Shown here: piece after piece, positions 47,401 to 51,591 of the stretch
Layout: each line of letters begins with the position of its first letter
How positions within the stretch are numbered: position 1 is the stretch's first letter
Assembly: GCF_023053635.1 (NCBI RefSeq)
Contig: NC_086192.1
Coordinates: 9,907,001 to 9,971,000 of the forward strand
From: Elgaria multicarinata webbii
Lineage: Eukaryota; Chordata; Lepidosauria; Squamata; Anguidae
Reading direction: 5' to 3'
DNA: 64,000 nucleotides
The notes under the pieces: generated by a model
What the model was told of the DNA's origin: nothing
The model's input: the letters and a program-made list of their open reading frames with translations, nothing else
The model's database searches: none
Position numbers and translations under genes: made by a program

Positions 47401-50400
47401 AATAGCTCACGCAATCCCAATAAACAAGTATGTCTTTAAATGAGGCTCAAGAACCCAACCACCAAATGAGGCTCCCAGCAGCCCCCATGTCTCCTGCTTT
47501 TATCAATAAAATTATTTGTGAGTCAGCTTTCAAAAGTCTTTAATACGTCCAGCAGAATCAACACAGATTCATCTCCCCATCTCGTGCAGAAGGTCAAACC
47601 CTAAGCAGCGTTTAGGGCACAATCCTATACATATTCCGACAGAAAAAAGTCCTACAACCCTATGCATGTTTGAACAAGAAAAATCCTACAACCCTATGCA
47701 TGTTTGGACAGCAATAAGTCCTACACCCCTATGCATGTTTAGACAGGAAAAAAGTCCTACAACCCTATGCATGTTTGGACAGGAAAAAGTCCTACAACCC
47801 TATGCATGTTTGGACAGGAAAATGTCCTAAAACCCTATGCATGTTTAGACAGGAAAAAAAGTCCTACAATCCTATGCATGTTTAGACAGGAAAAAAGTCT
47901 TACAATCCTATGCATGTTTAGACAGGAAAAAGCCCTACAATCCTATGCATGTTTAGACAGAAAAAAGTCCTACAATCCTATGCATGTTTAGATAGGAAAA
48001 AGCCCTACAATCCTATGCATGTTTAGACAGGAAAAAAGTCCTACAATCCTATGCATGTTTAGACAGGAAAAAGTCCTACAATCCTATGCATGTTTAGACA
48101 GGAAAGAAGTCCTACAACTCCCAGCATCCTTTAGCCAGCATCCCAGAGCTGGCTGGGCCATGCTGGGAGTTGTAGGAATTTTTTGCTGTCTGAACATGCC
48201 CAGGATTGTGCCCATAAGTCTTTCAGTTTCTGCTGTTTTAAACCCGCTGCTGCATTTTAAATCTTTGCACTGCTCCTAGATACCTTCATTGAAGCTATCG
48301 GGAACGTTGGCCACTAAGAGGCAGAGGAACCACGCCCCGTTCTTCACGTGCAGCAAGGCTTCAGCCACATCCACAATAGGCAGCAGCGAAGGGAGCTCTG
48401 AATGGAAAGAGTTTGGAAATAATCACAGCGACCAACACTTGAGAGTTCCAAAGGGCAATCAAGCAAATACGCTCGTTTGGGGGAAATCCCCCCATTCAGT
48501 GCCGGGTCCTTGAGAAATGCCCCCCCCCCCCTTTCAGTGAGTCCATCTCCTCACCACTGTTGTCATGGTCTTGCTCCTTCTCCTCTTTTCCATCATGGCT
48601 ACCACTCGCTTGCTTGACAAGCAGAGAGCCAGGGAGAAAGCAGGCCGTGGCATCTGCTGCTCCTAGTTCTCACCACCGCTGTTGTCTCAGCGAGAGGAAG
48701 AGGCAGGTGAACAAACAGGTTGAAGTGGAGGAGGAGAGAGCAACTCCAGGGGGCCCTTATCAGTGAGGCCCTGCTGGGGTGTGGGATTTGTAAGACATTT
48801 GTCTGCCTAAACATCCACACACCTGCGCCTTGAATTGCTGAGACACAGCTTCCTAAATCCACACGGATCCCAATTACAGAACAGGACACGTTTTACTCTA
48901 TAGTAAAAAAAAGACTTCCATTTGCTTCATGGCAAAAACAGGTCCCTAAGATTCATGGGAACCAACCTGAATTTCGGATGCAACAAGATTTGCCTGTGCG
49001 TATGTGAAATTCCACGGCCCTGATACAAGGACGGCCATTTCTTTGGACTTGGCGGGGAAGAACACTAAACTTTGGAAAACCACACACCTGCTTGCAGGAT
49101 ACAGAGAACGTCGGCCGCTTCATCCAAATAGACAGGGCTCTCAAACAGCTCCGGCGATTTGAAAAAGAACTCGCCGTTGGAGTCCGCCACCTACAAGGAG
49201 AAGTTGGCTTGAGAGGAGCGTGTCGAAGATTTAGAAACGCACAAATAAAACATACGTGAGAACGGCTGATATGCCAATCAGTCTGAGCAGAGCTGAAAAA
49301 GGAGCGAGAAAATCTCAACATGTATAAATGGGGCACTCCGGTGCATGTTTAGACAGAAAACAGTTGTACATCTCCTGGCTGGAGAATTGTAGAACTATTT
49401 TCTGTCTAAACATACATAGGATTGGCCCCTAAGACAACCTTCCCCAGGCCTTGAAATGTGTTGGACTGCAATGCCCATCATTAGCCACGCTGACTGGGGA
49501 GGATGGGGGCGGCAGTCCAGATGTCTGGAGAGCACCATGTTGAGAATGATTGTGTTAAGGAGTTATTTTTCTTTTTTTGAATAGAGGGGTGGAGAGATAG
49601 AGAGAGAGAGAGAGAGAGACATCCCACTCACCTTGTTCATGATCGCCAGCAATTCGCTAAGCACAAGACGGAGCCGCCGAGGGGAATCGCTGTGCTCGAA
49701 CTCCAAAGTCAGACCGTGTTGCAGCTGAGACACCAAGATGCTCTCGCTGGTACCTCCGCCAATTTTATGCCTAAAAAGGGTGAGATCAGGTTGTAAGAAC
49801 ATAGAATGTAAGAAGTGCCTGTTGGATCAGACCTAGGCTCCATTCAATCAAGCATTCGATTTACAGTGGCCAACCAGCTGTCAACCAGGGACCAACAAAG
49901 CAGGACATGGTGCAACTGCACCCTCCCGCCCATGTTCCCCAGCAACTGGTGTATATAGGCTTACTATCTCTGCTACTGGAGGCTGCCTCAGGACTAGTAG
50001 CCATGGATAGCCTTCTCCTCCAGGAATTTATCGAACTCCCTTTTAAAGCCATCCAAATTGGTGGCCATCACTACATCTTGCGGTAGTGAGTTCCACAGTT
50101 CAACTATGTGCATGGTTGTAGGCACACATTCTGTTACTATGCTTAAGAACTGGCAGTTAGGAGTTGTAGGCCACCCACATTGGAACTAACCAGGAAAATT
50201 AATTTGGAAAAAAAATATTTTCCTGCTGGCTAAAGATGATAGTAGCTGTAGTCCAACACATCTGGAAGATGATGAGGATGATGATATTTATTTATTTGTA
50301 TCCTGCCTTTTGCCCAATACTGGGCCTCAAGGCGGCCTTACAAAATTTAAAACATATACATTTTAAACCTAGGAAAAGAAATGTACATTTTTCTTTAAAA

Positions 50401-51568
50401 AATTACAATATTAAAACATTAAACATTTAAAACACATGACAATTTTACAAGACCTTAACATAGATGGAGGACCAGATTATTCTCCAAAGGCCTGCTTGAA
50501 CAAAAAAGTTTTTGCCTGCTTCCGAAAGCCCATCAAGGAGGGAGCCGGCCTAGCTTCCCCGGGAAGAGAGTTCCAGAGCACCGGAGCAGCCACCGAGAAG
50601 GCCCTCTCCAATGTTCCCACCAAGTGCGCCTGTGAAGATGGTGGGACTGAAAGAAGGGGCTTCTCCAGAAGATCTCAAAGCATGGGCAGGCTCATAAGGG
50701 AGAATACGGTCTTTCAGATAACCTGGACCCGAGCCATATTGACCTATAGTGACTACAAACTGCATCTAAGCAGTGGGGAAGTTTCTGTTAAGTTGAAGAT
50801 TTTCTCTTCTTATTCAAGATTTTGAATGTTCCCCCAATTTACTTCCGTCGACACGCACAGGCAAGCAGCCTAGCAAAGATTTTTGTGGGGTCTTTGCAGG
50901 GCTGGTATACAGAAGCGATGAATCAGTGGTTGCCCCCCGACTGTGGAATGATCTTCCCGATAAGGCTCGCCTGGCGCAAACGTTGTTATCTTTTCGGCGC
51001 CAGGTCAAGACCTTTCTCTTCTCCCAGGCATTTTAAGCAGCATTTAATAACGTTAAGTTTGTTTTTAATGGACCCCAGAATTGTTGTTTTAAATGGATAC
51101 TGTTGTGGTTTTTATACTGTTTTTATGTTTTTTAAAGTTTTTGTGTACTTTTAATGTTTACTATTTTTAATTGTTGTAAACCGCCCAGAGAGCTTCGGCT
51201 GGGGGGGCGGTATATAAATGTAATAAAATAAATAAATAAATAAATAAATAATCGCAGTGATTGATTGTTTCTTACCTCAGCTGTTGTTCTTTATTGGCAT
51301 CCTGTTCCAAAGCGTGAAAGTCCACGGACAGCAAGGCCACGATGGAGTTGACAGCTTCCACTCCCGAAAGGAGGCGGAGGATCAACTTTTTGTCCTGAGC
51401 CCAGCTCTGGCTCTGATCCGCCGGCGCGCACAAGGCCATCCGCACCAAGCAAGGCAGCAACATTCGGAGCTCCGGGTCGCTCAGGGCGGCTAAACGCACA
51501 ACGTCCACTTTCTGCATGGCTTCGAAAGCGTAAGGGCTGACAAACTGAAGCGCCGCGCAATCTGCCAT
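26115..51568 (-). CDS. INTS2: INTS2, Integrator complex subunit 2 (complete, 24 coding exons)
   Basis: INTS2 is a large alpha-helical scaffold subunit of Integrator, the nuclear complex that cleaves snRNA 3' ends and terminates promoter-proximal RNA polymerase II transcripts; it forms part of the INTS1-2-7 backbone. All 24 coding exons are recognisable on the minus strand and add up to 3612 nt (1203 residues; about 1,200 in vertebrates). The start is ATG 51566-51568 in a good Kozak context (AAAATGG), giving [15 protein letters not shown]. The stop TAA is at 26115-26117 after [11 protein letters not shown]. Long blocks such as [47 protein letters not shown] and VQLCHCIE match mammalian INTS2 nearly exactly. 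Every splice phase agrees and no exon is broken. Introns are full of repeats but keep canonical GT/AG borders. Confidence 0.97.
26308..26655 (+). other. Unassigned 115-codon open frame in the last INTS2 intron
   Basis: Antisense to INTS2 and lying mostly in its last intron, with the first part near exon 24. The translation is Ser/Glu-rich ([34 protein letters not shown]) and has no domain I know. The surrounding block, starting TGTCATGATCAGG near 26358, may be a fragment of an old LTR element. I cannot decide, and would not call a gene. Confidence 0.3.
26798..26974 (-). CDS. INTS2: INTS2 coding exon 23
   Basis: 177 nt, phase 1 to 1. It encodes [40 protein letters not shown] and [18 protein letters not shown]. 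Donor GTACGT. Confidence 0.95.
27305..27566. mobile_element. Harbinger-like MITE (GGGCACAATCC family) carrying a nested hAT MITE
   Basis: Left GGGCACAATCCTTTGCATG after TAA, inner CCCAGCATGCCC/GGGGCATGCTGG, right TTTTTTTCTGTCTAAACAT. Split by the element at 27369-27498. The right terminus is eroded. Confidence 0.65.
27369..27498. mobile_element. 130-bp near-perfect palindromic hAT MITE, copy 1
   Basis: CAGCCTTCCTCAACCTGGGG to GGTTGAGGAAAGCTG, exact 8-bp duplication CCCTAGAG at 27361-27368 and 27499-27506. Almost the whole length can fold on itself around CCAGCCAGCTGGCTGG. Confidence 0.92.
27877..27982 (-). CDS. INTS2: INTS2 coding exon 22
   Basis: 106 nt, phase 0 to 1. It encodes [20 protein letters not shown] and [15 protein letters not shown]. 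Acceptor ATTCCAG, donor GTAAGA. Confidence 0.95.
28140..28292. mobile_element. MITE with CCGTATTTCTTCGAT termini, copy 2
   Basis: 153 bp, close in sequence to 15421-15588. Right end AATCGAAGAAATAGGG. Flanked by TACATA on both sides (28134-28139, 28293-28298). Confidence 0.8.
28307..28755 (-). mobile_element. L2-type LINE 3' end
   Basis: Reverse copy of the family at 12715: TATATACCGCTCCACAGCC, then the RT C-terminal region that reads [11 protein letters not shown], ending near GTTCATGTCGGGAGC. Confidence 0.8.
29191..29298 (-). CDS. INTS2: INTS2 coding exon 21
   Basis: 108 nt (36 codons, phase 0). It encodes [20 protein letters not shown] and [16 protein letters not shown]. Acceptor CGAACAG, donor GTAGGG. 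Confidence 0.95.
29684..30044 (+). mobile_element. Solo LTR-like fossil (retrovirus/LTR family unassigned)
   Basis: About 361 bp, begins TGTCACG and ends AACA, with an AATAAAGCGC polyadenylation-type signal at about 29949. No internal coding part is seen, so it looks like a solo LTR. It abuts a MITE at 30045; no clear target duplication. Family and age uncertain. Confidence 0.5.
30045..30147. mobile_element. Short MITE with GGTTCAGACAAC termini
   Basis: GGTTCAGACAACGTGATAAC is mirrored by GGTTTATCACGTGGTCTGAA, followed by CCCAGCC. Same family as 37692-37790. Confidence 0.7.
30191..30472 (-). CDS. INTS2: INTS2 coding exon 20, with a charged low-complexity linker
   Basis: 282 nt (94 codons, phase 0). 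It starts [19 protein letters not shown] and ends with [20 protein letters not shown] and [11 protein letters not shown], all well conserved. Between them is a Ser/Pro/basic segment ([14 protein letters not shown]) followed by a Glu/Gln run ([16 protein letters not shown]). The mammalian linker as I recall it is also variable and acidic but lacks this Glu/Gln run. Confidence 0.92.
30717..30906 (-). CDS. INTS2: INTS2 coding exon 19
   Basis: 190 nt, phase 2 to 0. It encodes [30 protein letters not shown] and [15 protein letters not shown]. The stretch between the last two blocks ([17 protein letters not shown]) is variable among vertebrates. Confidence 0.94.
30975..31090 (+). mobile_element. 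tRNA-derived SINE (CCCACTCGGCCA family)
   Basis: CAATGGTTAGAGTATTGGGC, CTGGGTTCAAGTCCCCACTC and TTGGGCCAGTCACTGAATA. A 5' part only. Confidence 0.75.
31233..31358 (-). CDS. INTS2: INTS2 coding exon 18
   Basis: 126 nt, phase 2 to 2. It encodes [20 protein letters not shown] and [17 protein letters not shown]. Acceptor TCTCTAG, donor GTAAGC. Confidence 0.95.
31419..31606 (-). mobile_element. CR1 LINE 3' end
   Basis: Starts with the reversed CR1 terminus (ATTCTCATAGAATAGTGGAT) and continues GGTCTCTAAGGCCATCGAG, TCCATCTTAAAGCATCC. Confidence 0.8.
31680..31915 (+). mobile_element. L2-type LINE 3' tail
   Basis: CTGCTACTGATTTTATCCTG, GTGAACTGCCCAGAGAACTT and GGGCGGTCTAAAAATG, ending in an (AATC)n run. 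Confidence 0.75.
31975..32263 (-). mobile_element. CR1 LINE 3' end
   Basis: TAGAATCATACAATAGTAGA, GGCCTATAAGGCCATC, GCTCTAACACTCAGGAC and GCCCATTATTCCATGTCC. Confidence 0.8.
32374..32421. repeat. (ATT)n microsatellite
   Basis: Uninterrupted TAT/ATT trinucleotide run of about 48 bp. Confidence 0.9.
32444..32745 (+). mobile_element. Sauria SINE, full length
   Basis: tRNA-like head (GTGGCGCAGAGTGGTAAAGC, GAGTTCGATCCCAGCGG), body (CAGCCTTCCATCCTCCCGAG, GGCAACGGCAAACCACCCC) and BovB-like tail (GTCAGTAATGACTCAGTGC). This family is typical of squamates. Confidence 0.88.
33015..33216 (-). CDS. INTS2: INTS2 coding exon 17
   Basis: 202 nt, phase 1 to 2. It encodes [40 protein letters not shown] and [11 protein letters not shown]. 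Acceptor CCTTTAG, donor GTACGG. Confidence 0.95.
33378..33760 (-). mobile_element. LINE 3' fragment with nested L2 tail
   Basis: Reverse tail (TATATCCCGCCCTATATC) and body (CAGCTAAAAACAAATTAAAC), the same family as 22683-22924. A forward L2 tail (about 33619-33682, GAGCTTCGGCTATTGGGCGG) sits within it. Confidence 0.7.
33985..34665 (+). mobile_element. BovB (RTE) LINE, 3' 0.7 kb
   Basis: Starts in the RT 3' half (GCAGTGACAGACTTTGTATT, ACCTATGGCTGCGAGAGC), runs through TACTTTGGCCACAGAATGAG and ends at GTCGGAAGCGACTGAACG. An L2 tail (33918-33978) lies just before it. It ends close to INTS2 exon 16. Confidence 0.88.
34682..34846 (-). CDS. INTS2: INTS2 coding exon 16
   Basis: 165 nt, phase 1 to 1. 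It encodes [40 protein letters not shown] and [11 protein letters not shown] BovB LINE ends about 16 nt beyond its donor. Confidence 0.95.
35068..35297 (-). mobile_element. tRNA-derived SINE, near full length
   Basis: Reverse: TATATCCTGCCTTCCTCC, CCCTGTGAGGTAGGTTGGGC, GAGTGGGGACTAGAACCCGG and CTCTAACCATTACACCATGC. Confidence 0.8.
35388..35500 (-). mobile_element. L2-type LINE fragment
   Basis: CACCACTGAAAAGGCCTTCT is the reverse of the conserved AFSVV region. Short and degraded. Confidence 0.5.
35822..36050 (-). repeat. Unclassified interspersed repeat, copy A
   Basis: Matches 48555-48790 in reverse orientation over most of its length, with shared blocks CGCTGAGACAACAGCGGTGG and GAACTAGGAGCAGCAGATGC. 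No terminal repeats or tail are evident. Confidence 0.7.
36238..36342 (-). CDS. INTS2: INTS2 coding exon 15
   Basis: 105 nt, phase 1 to 1. It encodes [20 protein letters not shown] and [14 protein letters not shown]. Acceptor CGTGCAG, donor GTACGT. Confidence 0.95.
36494..36605 (-). CDS. INTS2: INTS2 coding exon 14
   Basis: 112 nt, phase 0 to 1. It encodes [20 protein letters not shown] and [17 protein letters not shown]. Acceptor TTTGCAG, donor GTACGA. Confidence 0.94.
36747..37210 (+). mobile_element. CR1 LINE 3' end, split by a MITE
   Basis: CTATGGAATTCGCCACCGC, AATTTGGGTGGCTTTAAAAG, CAATTGCTGGGGAACATGGG, then after the MITE GGACCTTTGGTCTGATCCAG. Confidence 0.85.
37048..37159. mobile_element. 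112-bp palindromic hAT MITE, copy 2
   Basis: Same arms as 27369-27498 (CAGCCTTCCTCAACCTGGGG and GGTTGAGGAAGGCTG), shorter centre. Exact 8-bp duplication GTCTAGAT at 37040-37047 and 37160-37167, within the CR1. Confidence 0.92.
37272..37448 (-). CDS. INTS2: INTS2 coding exon 13
   Basis: 177 nt (59 codons, phase 0). It encodes [40 protein letters not shown] and [14 protein letters not shown]. Donor GTATAC. The exon end appears one residue longer than in mammals. Confidence 0.93.
37692..37790. mobile_element. Short MITE with GTTCAGACAACATG termini
   Basis: GAGTTCAGACAACATGATAA is mirrored by TTTATCATGTTGTCTGAACC. A related copy lies at 37905-38015. Confidence 0.7.
37905..38015. mobile_element. 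Short MITE, diverged copy
   Basis: GGCTGGGTTCAAACACAATA with internal AACCCACACTCAGCTGCTGA and a mirrored GGGCTATCACATGGTGTGG. Confidence 0.5.
38035..38160. mobile_element. hAT-like MITE, diverged copy
   Basis: CAGCCTTCCCCAACCTGACA is mirrored by CACCAGGCTGAGGAAAGCTG. The flanks GTCTACTC and GTTTACGC agree at six of eight bases. Confidence 0.65.
38196..38385 (-). mobile_element. tRNA-derived SINE
   Basis: TAGGAACAGATGAAACTGCC, ACACTGACTGGCAGCAGC, GGAATCGAACCTGGGACC. It ends about 45 nt from the INTS2 exon 12 donor. Confidence 0.78.
38431..38565 (-). CDS. INTS2: INTS2 coding exon 12
   Basis: 135 nt (45 codons, phase 0). It encodes [20 protein letters not shown] and [20 protein letters not shown]. 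Donor GTGGGT. Confidence 0.95.
38745..38860 (+). mobile_element. L2-type LINE fragment
   Basis: AACAGGGCCTGCTTGGTCGC ... AGCATGTTCCGCTGCCATGT, ...AAGGCCTTGCTTTTCTAGAG corresponds to the AF...FR..VKALLF region. Confidence 0.5.
39010..39200 (-). mobile_element. CR1 LINE fragment
   Basis: GTGTCCAGAAATGAACACAG, TAGAGGTGAGGTCTGACCAG and GCACAGAGTGGAAC are the reverse of a conserved CR1 3' region. Confidence 0.6.
39394..39796 (+). mobile_element. CR1 LINE 3' end
   Basis: GAGGAGAGACTGAAAGAACT, TGGGCATGTTTAGCCTGGAG, GAGGCAGCTGGACAACCC and the CR1 terminus CTATTCTAGGATTCTAGGA. Confidence 0.85.
39806..39991. repeat. Palindromic insertion flanked by a 15-bp direct repeat
   Basis: Arms of about 75 bp (AAAGTGTTGGTGCTATGAAT ... 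ATTTATAGCACCAACACTTT) meet at GTACTCAAGTAC near 39916. TTCTAGGATCATTAG (39791-39805) and TTCTACGATCATTAG (39992-40006) flank it with one mismatch. Confidence 0.75.
40225..40293 (-). CDS. INTS2: INTS2 coding exon 11
   Basis: 69 nt (23 codons, phase 0), the smallest coding exon. It encodes [20 protein letters not shown] and TEQ, identical or nearly so to the mammalian protein. Acceptor ATTTCAG, donor GTAATT. Confidence 0.93.
40384..40475. mobile_element. Harbinger-like MITE (GGGCACAATCC family)
   Basis: GGGCACAATCCCATGCGTAC after TTA, inner CCCCAGCATGCCCC, right TTTTTCTGTCTAAACACGC. The right end has decayed. Confidence 0.65.
40541..41177 (-). mobile_element. tRNA-derived SINE split by a CR1 insertion
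   Basis: SINE tail side 40541-40635 (CAAGGAACCCAAGGCTGTG) and head side 41038-41177 (CCCTGTGAGGTGGGTTGGGC, TAGCCACTACACCACGC) surround a CR1 at 40636-41037. Confidence 0.8.
40636..41037 (+). mobile_element. CR1 LINE 3' end nested in a SINE
   Basis: CCTATGAAGAGAGACTGAAA to TCTATGATTCTATGA. Very close to the CR1 copies at 39394 and 44474, so a recent subfamily. Confidence 0.85.
41386..41490 (-). mobile_element. tRNA-derived SINE fragment
   Basis: GGGTATTGAACCTGCAAATG and GACTCTACCACTGAGTAACG. A further sauropsid-type repeat (GCATACGCTTTTGTGGAGTA) lies just left at 41183-41300. Confidence 0.6.
41660..42027 (+). mobile_element. L2-type LINE 3' end
   Basis: GGGCCTTTTCTGCTGTGGCG, CTGTGGAATGAGCTCCCTAA, CAGGCGCCAGGCGAAGACC and the tail GAGCTTCGGCTATTGGGCGA. 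Confidence 0.82.
42080..42194 (-). CDS. INTS2: INTS2 coding exon 10
   Basis: 115 nt, phase 2 to 0. It encodes [20 protein letters not shown] and [18 protein letters not shown]. Acceptor CCAACAG, donor GTAAGC. Confidence 0.95.
42219..42775 (-). mobile_element. tRNA-derived SINE split by a CR1 insertion
   Basis: AGGAACAGAGGAAGCTGCC at the left and CGGAGTCAGACCCACG ... CTACTGCTGAGCCACAGCCC at the right belong to one SINE interrupted at about 42240. Confidence 0.78.
42241..42603 (-). mobile_element. CR1 LINE 3' end nested in a SINE
   Basis: AAGAACATGAGAACAGCCCT, CATGTTCCCCAGCAATGG, CGCCGTCACTACATCTCGTG and CCAATCAGCTTGATGGGATG. Confidence 0.82.
42839..42910 (-). CDS. INTS2: INTS2 coding exon 9
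   Basis: 72 nt, phase 2 to 2, the second-smallest coding exon. It encodes [20 protein letters not shown] and YFE. Acceptor TTTTTAG, donor GTGGGA. Confidence 0.93.
43125..43344 (+). mobile_element. tRNA-derived SINE, near full length
   Basis: GACCCGGGTTCAGGTCCCCA, TCGGCCATGAAGTTCACTGG, CCTCACAGGGTTGTTGTTG, ending CAAATGTAATAA. Confidence 0.8.
43355..43743 (+). mobile_element. L2-type LINE 3' end
   Basis: The translation holds [20 protein letters not shown]. The tail CCGAAATTTTCAACGGAGAG and GCGGTATAGAAATATTATA ends in an (AAAT)n run. Confidence 0.78.
44254..44379 (-). CDS. INTS2: INTS2 coding exon 8
   Basis: 126 nt, phase 2 to 2. It encodes [20 protein letters not shown] and [18 protein letters not shown]. 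Acceptor TGTCCAG, donor GTACCC. Confidence 0.95.
44474..44872 (+). mobile_element. CR1 LINE 3' end
   Basis: AACAAAGTCCTATGAAGAG to CCAACTCTATGATTCTATGA. It ends about 85 bp before the INTS2 exon 7 donor. Confidence 0.85.
44957..45177 (-). CDS. INTS2: INTS2 coding exon 7
   Basis: 221 nt, phase 0 to 2. It encodes [40 protein letters not shown] and [15 protein letters not shown]. Donor GTAAGG. Confidence 0.95.
45355..45700 (-). mobile_element. Unclassified retroelement-like 3' region
   Basis: AT-rich block bounded by TAGTACAATATGAGTGATAA and its near-mirror CTCATATTGTACTATTG. The minus strand has CTGACGAAGAATTTTCGAAA, a motif common near the 3' ends of several vertebrate repeats. Family unknown. 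Confidence 0.4.
45782..45955 (-). CDS. INTS2: INTS2 coding exon 6
   Basis: 174 nt (58 codons, phase 0). It encodes [39 protein letters not shown] and [14 protein letters not shown]. Donor GTGAGA. Confidence 0.95.
46212..46386 (-). mobile_element. CR1 LINE 3' end
   Basis: TCATAGAATAGCAGAGTTGG, GGCCATCGAGTCCAAC, GGCTGTCCAGCTGCCTCTTG. Confidence 0.82.
46433..46735 (-). mobile_element. L2-type LINE 3' fragments
   Basis: Reverse tails ATATTTATATACCACCATAT and TTTGTATCCCGCCTTTTGCC with body in between. The second belongs to the family at 50282. Confidence 0.65.
46771..46837 (-). mobile_element. tRNA-derived SINE head fragment
   Basis: AGTGGGGACTAGAACTCGGG, CTCTAACCACTAGGCTACAC. Confidence 0.65.
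47100..47230 (-). CDS. INTS2: INTS2 coding exon 5
   Basis: 131 nt, phase 1 to 0. It encodes [18 protein letters not shown] and [20 protein letters not shown]. Donor GTAAGC. Confidence 0.95.
47615..48213. repeat. Minisatellite of 14 units grown inside a Harbinger-like MITE
   Basis: The outer ends are GGGCACAATCCTATACAT (after TTA) and ATGCCCAGGATTGTGCCC (before ATA), the same termini as the MITEs at 27305, 40384 and 49330. Between them, from about 47625 to 48115, a 34-36 bp unit (AATCCTATGCATGTTTAGAC, AGGAAAAAAGTCCTAC) repeats about 14 times. Units on the right are more alike (AATCC) than those on the left (ACCCC). The MITE centre (CCCAGCATCC ... GGGCCATGCTGGGAGTTG) follows the array. Confidence 0.85.
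48284..48397 (-). CDS. INTS2: INTS2 coding exon 4
   Basis: 114 nt, phase 1 to 1. It encodes [18 protein letters not shown] and [16 protein letters not shown]. Acceptor CCATTCAG, donor GTATCT. The MITE-derived minisatellite lies just downstream in the next intron. Confidence 0.93.
48555..48790 (+). repeat. Unclassified interspersed repeat, copy B
   Basis: Partner of copy A at 35822-36050: CTTGCTTGACAAGCAGAGAG, CTCACCACCGCTGTTGTCTC, CAGCGAGAGGAAGAGGCAGG. Confidence 0.7.
49088..49190 (-). CDS. INTS2: INTS2 coding exon 3
   Basis: 103 nt, phase 0 to 1. It encodes [20 protein letters not shown] and ADVLCILQA. Acceptor CTTGTAG, donor GTGTGTG. Confidence 0.93.
49330..49429. mobile_element. 100-bp Harbinger-like MITE (GGGCACAATCC family)
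   Basis: GGGGCACTCCGGTGCATGTT and TTTAGACAGAAAAC are mirrored by TTTTCTGTCTAAACATAC and AGGATTGGCCCC. Gives the undisturbed form of the element that carries the array at 47.6 kb. Confidence 0.7.
49435..49548. mobile_element. hAT-like MITE, diverged
   Basis: ACCTTCCCCAGGCCTTG, GTGTTGGACTGCAATGCCC is mirrored by GGCGGCAGTCCAGATGTC. Confidence 0.55.
49592..49620. repeat. (GA)n microsatellite next to a splice donor
   Basis: GAGAGATAGAGAGAGAGAGA and onward; on the transcript it is a (CT)n/(UC)n tract starting about 12 nt after the INTS2 coding exon 2 donor. Confidence 0.9.
49632..49770 (-). CDS. INTS2: INTS2 coding exon 2
   Basis: 139 nt. It encodes [19 protein letters not shown] through SELLAIMNK. 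The donor GTGAGT is followed 12 nt later by a (CT)n tract on the transcript. Confidence 0.95.
49795..50110 (-). mobile_element. CR1 LINE 3' end
   Basis: TGTTGGATCAGACCTAGGC, CATGTTCCCCAGCAACTGG, TTGGTGGCCATCACTACATC. Confidence 0.82.
50282..50740 (-). mobile_element. L2-type LINE 3' end
   Basis: Reverse: TATTTGTATCCTGCCTTTTG, GCCCAATACTGGGCCTCAAG, AAGGCCTGCTTGAACAAAAA, GCCACCGAGAAGGCCCTCTC. Confidence 0.75.
50905..51251 (+). mobile_element. L2-type LINE 3' end
   Basis: CCGACTGTGGAATGATCTTC, TTTTCGGCGCCAGGTCAAGA and the tail (GAGAGCTTCGGCTGGGGGG) end in (AAAT)n only 19 bp from the first INTS2 coding exon donor site. Confidence 0.82.
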
Positions 51569-51591
51569 TTTGCGAGGTGACCCGAAATCCA
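51276..51591 (-). CDS. INTS2: INTS2 first coding exon
   Basis: The CDS part is 51276-51568. An acceptor (CATTATAG) at 51592 suggests 23 nt of 5' UTR spliced to an upstream exon. It encodes the N-terminus through DANKEQQLR (phase 2), donor GTAAG. Mammals have a few extra residues before this ATG; none are supported here. Confidence 0.92.

Larger units (their letters stand above)
26285..51275 (-). other. INTS2 introns 1-23 (overview)
   Basis: Named elements are listed singly. Stretches over 300 bp in which I recognise nothing: 28.8-29.18, 34.86-35.06, 35.5-35.8, 43.75-44.1 and 45.2-45.35 kb to its neighbours, 46.85-47.04, 47.24-47.6, 48.8-49.0 kb. A short CR1 remnant lies at 27567-27602 and a fragmentary L2-type match at 32748-32840. 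Confidence 0.6.

Noticed and set aside
47615-48115. CRISPR-like array of regular repeats
   Set aside because: Units are contiguous with no unique spacers, lie in a vertebrate intron, and derive from a MITE end.
47767-48279. Two long plus-strand frames with a repeated [11 protein letters not shown] motif
   Set aside because: They are translations of the minisatellite; the unit happens to keep a frame open.
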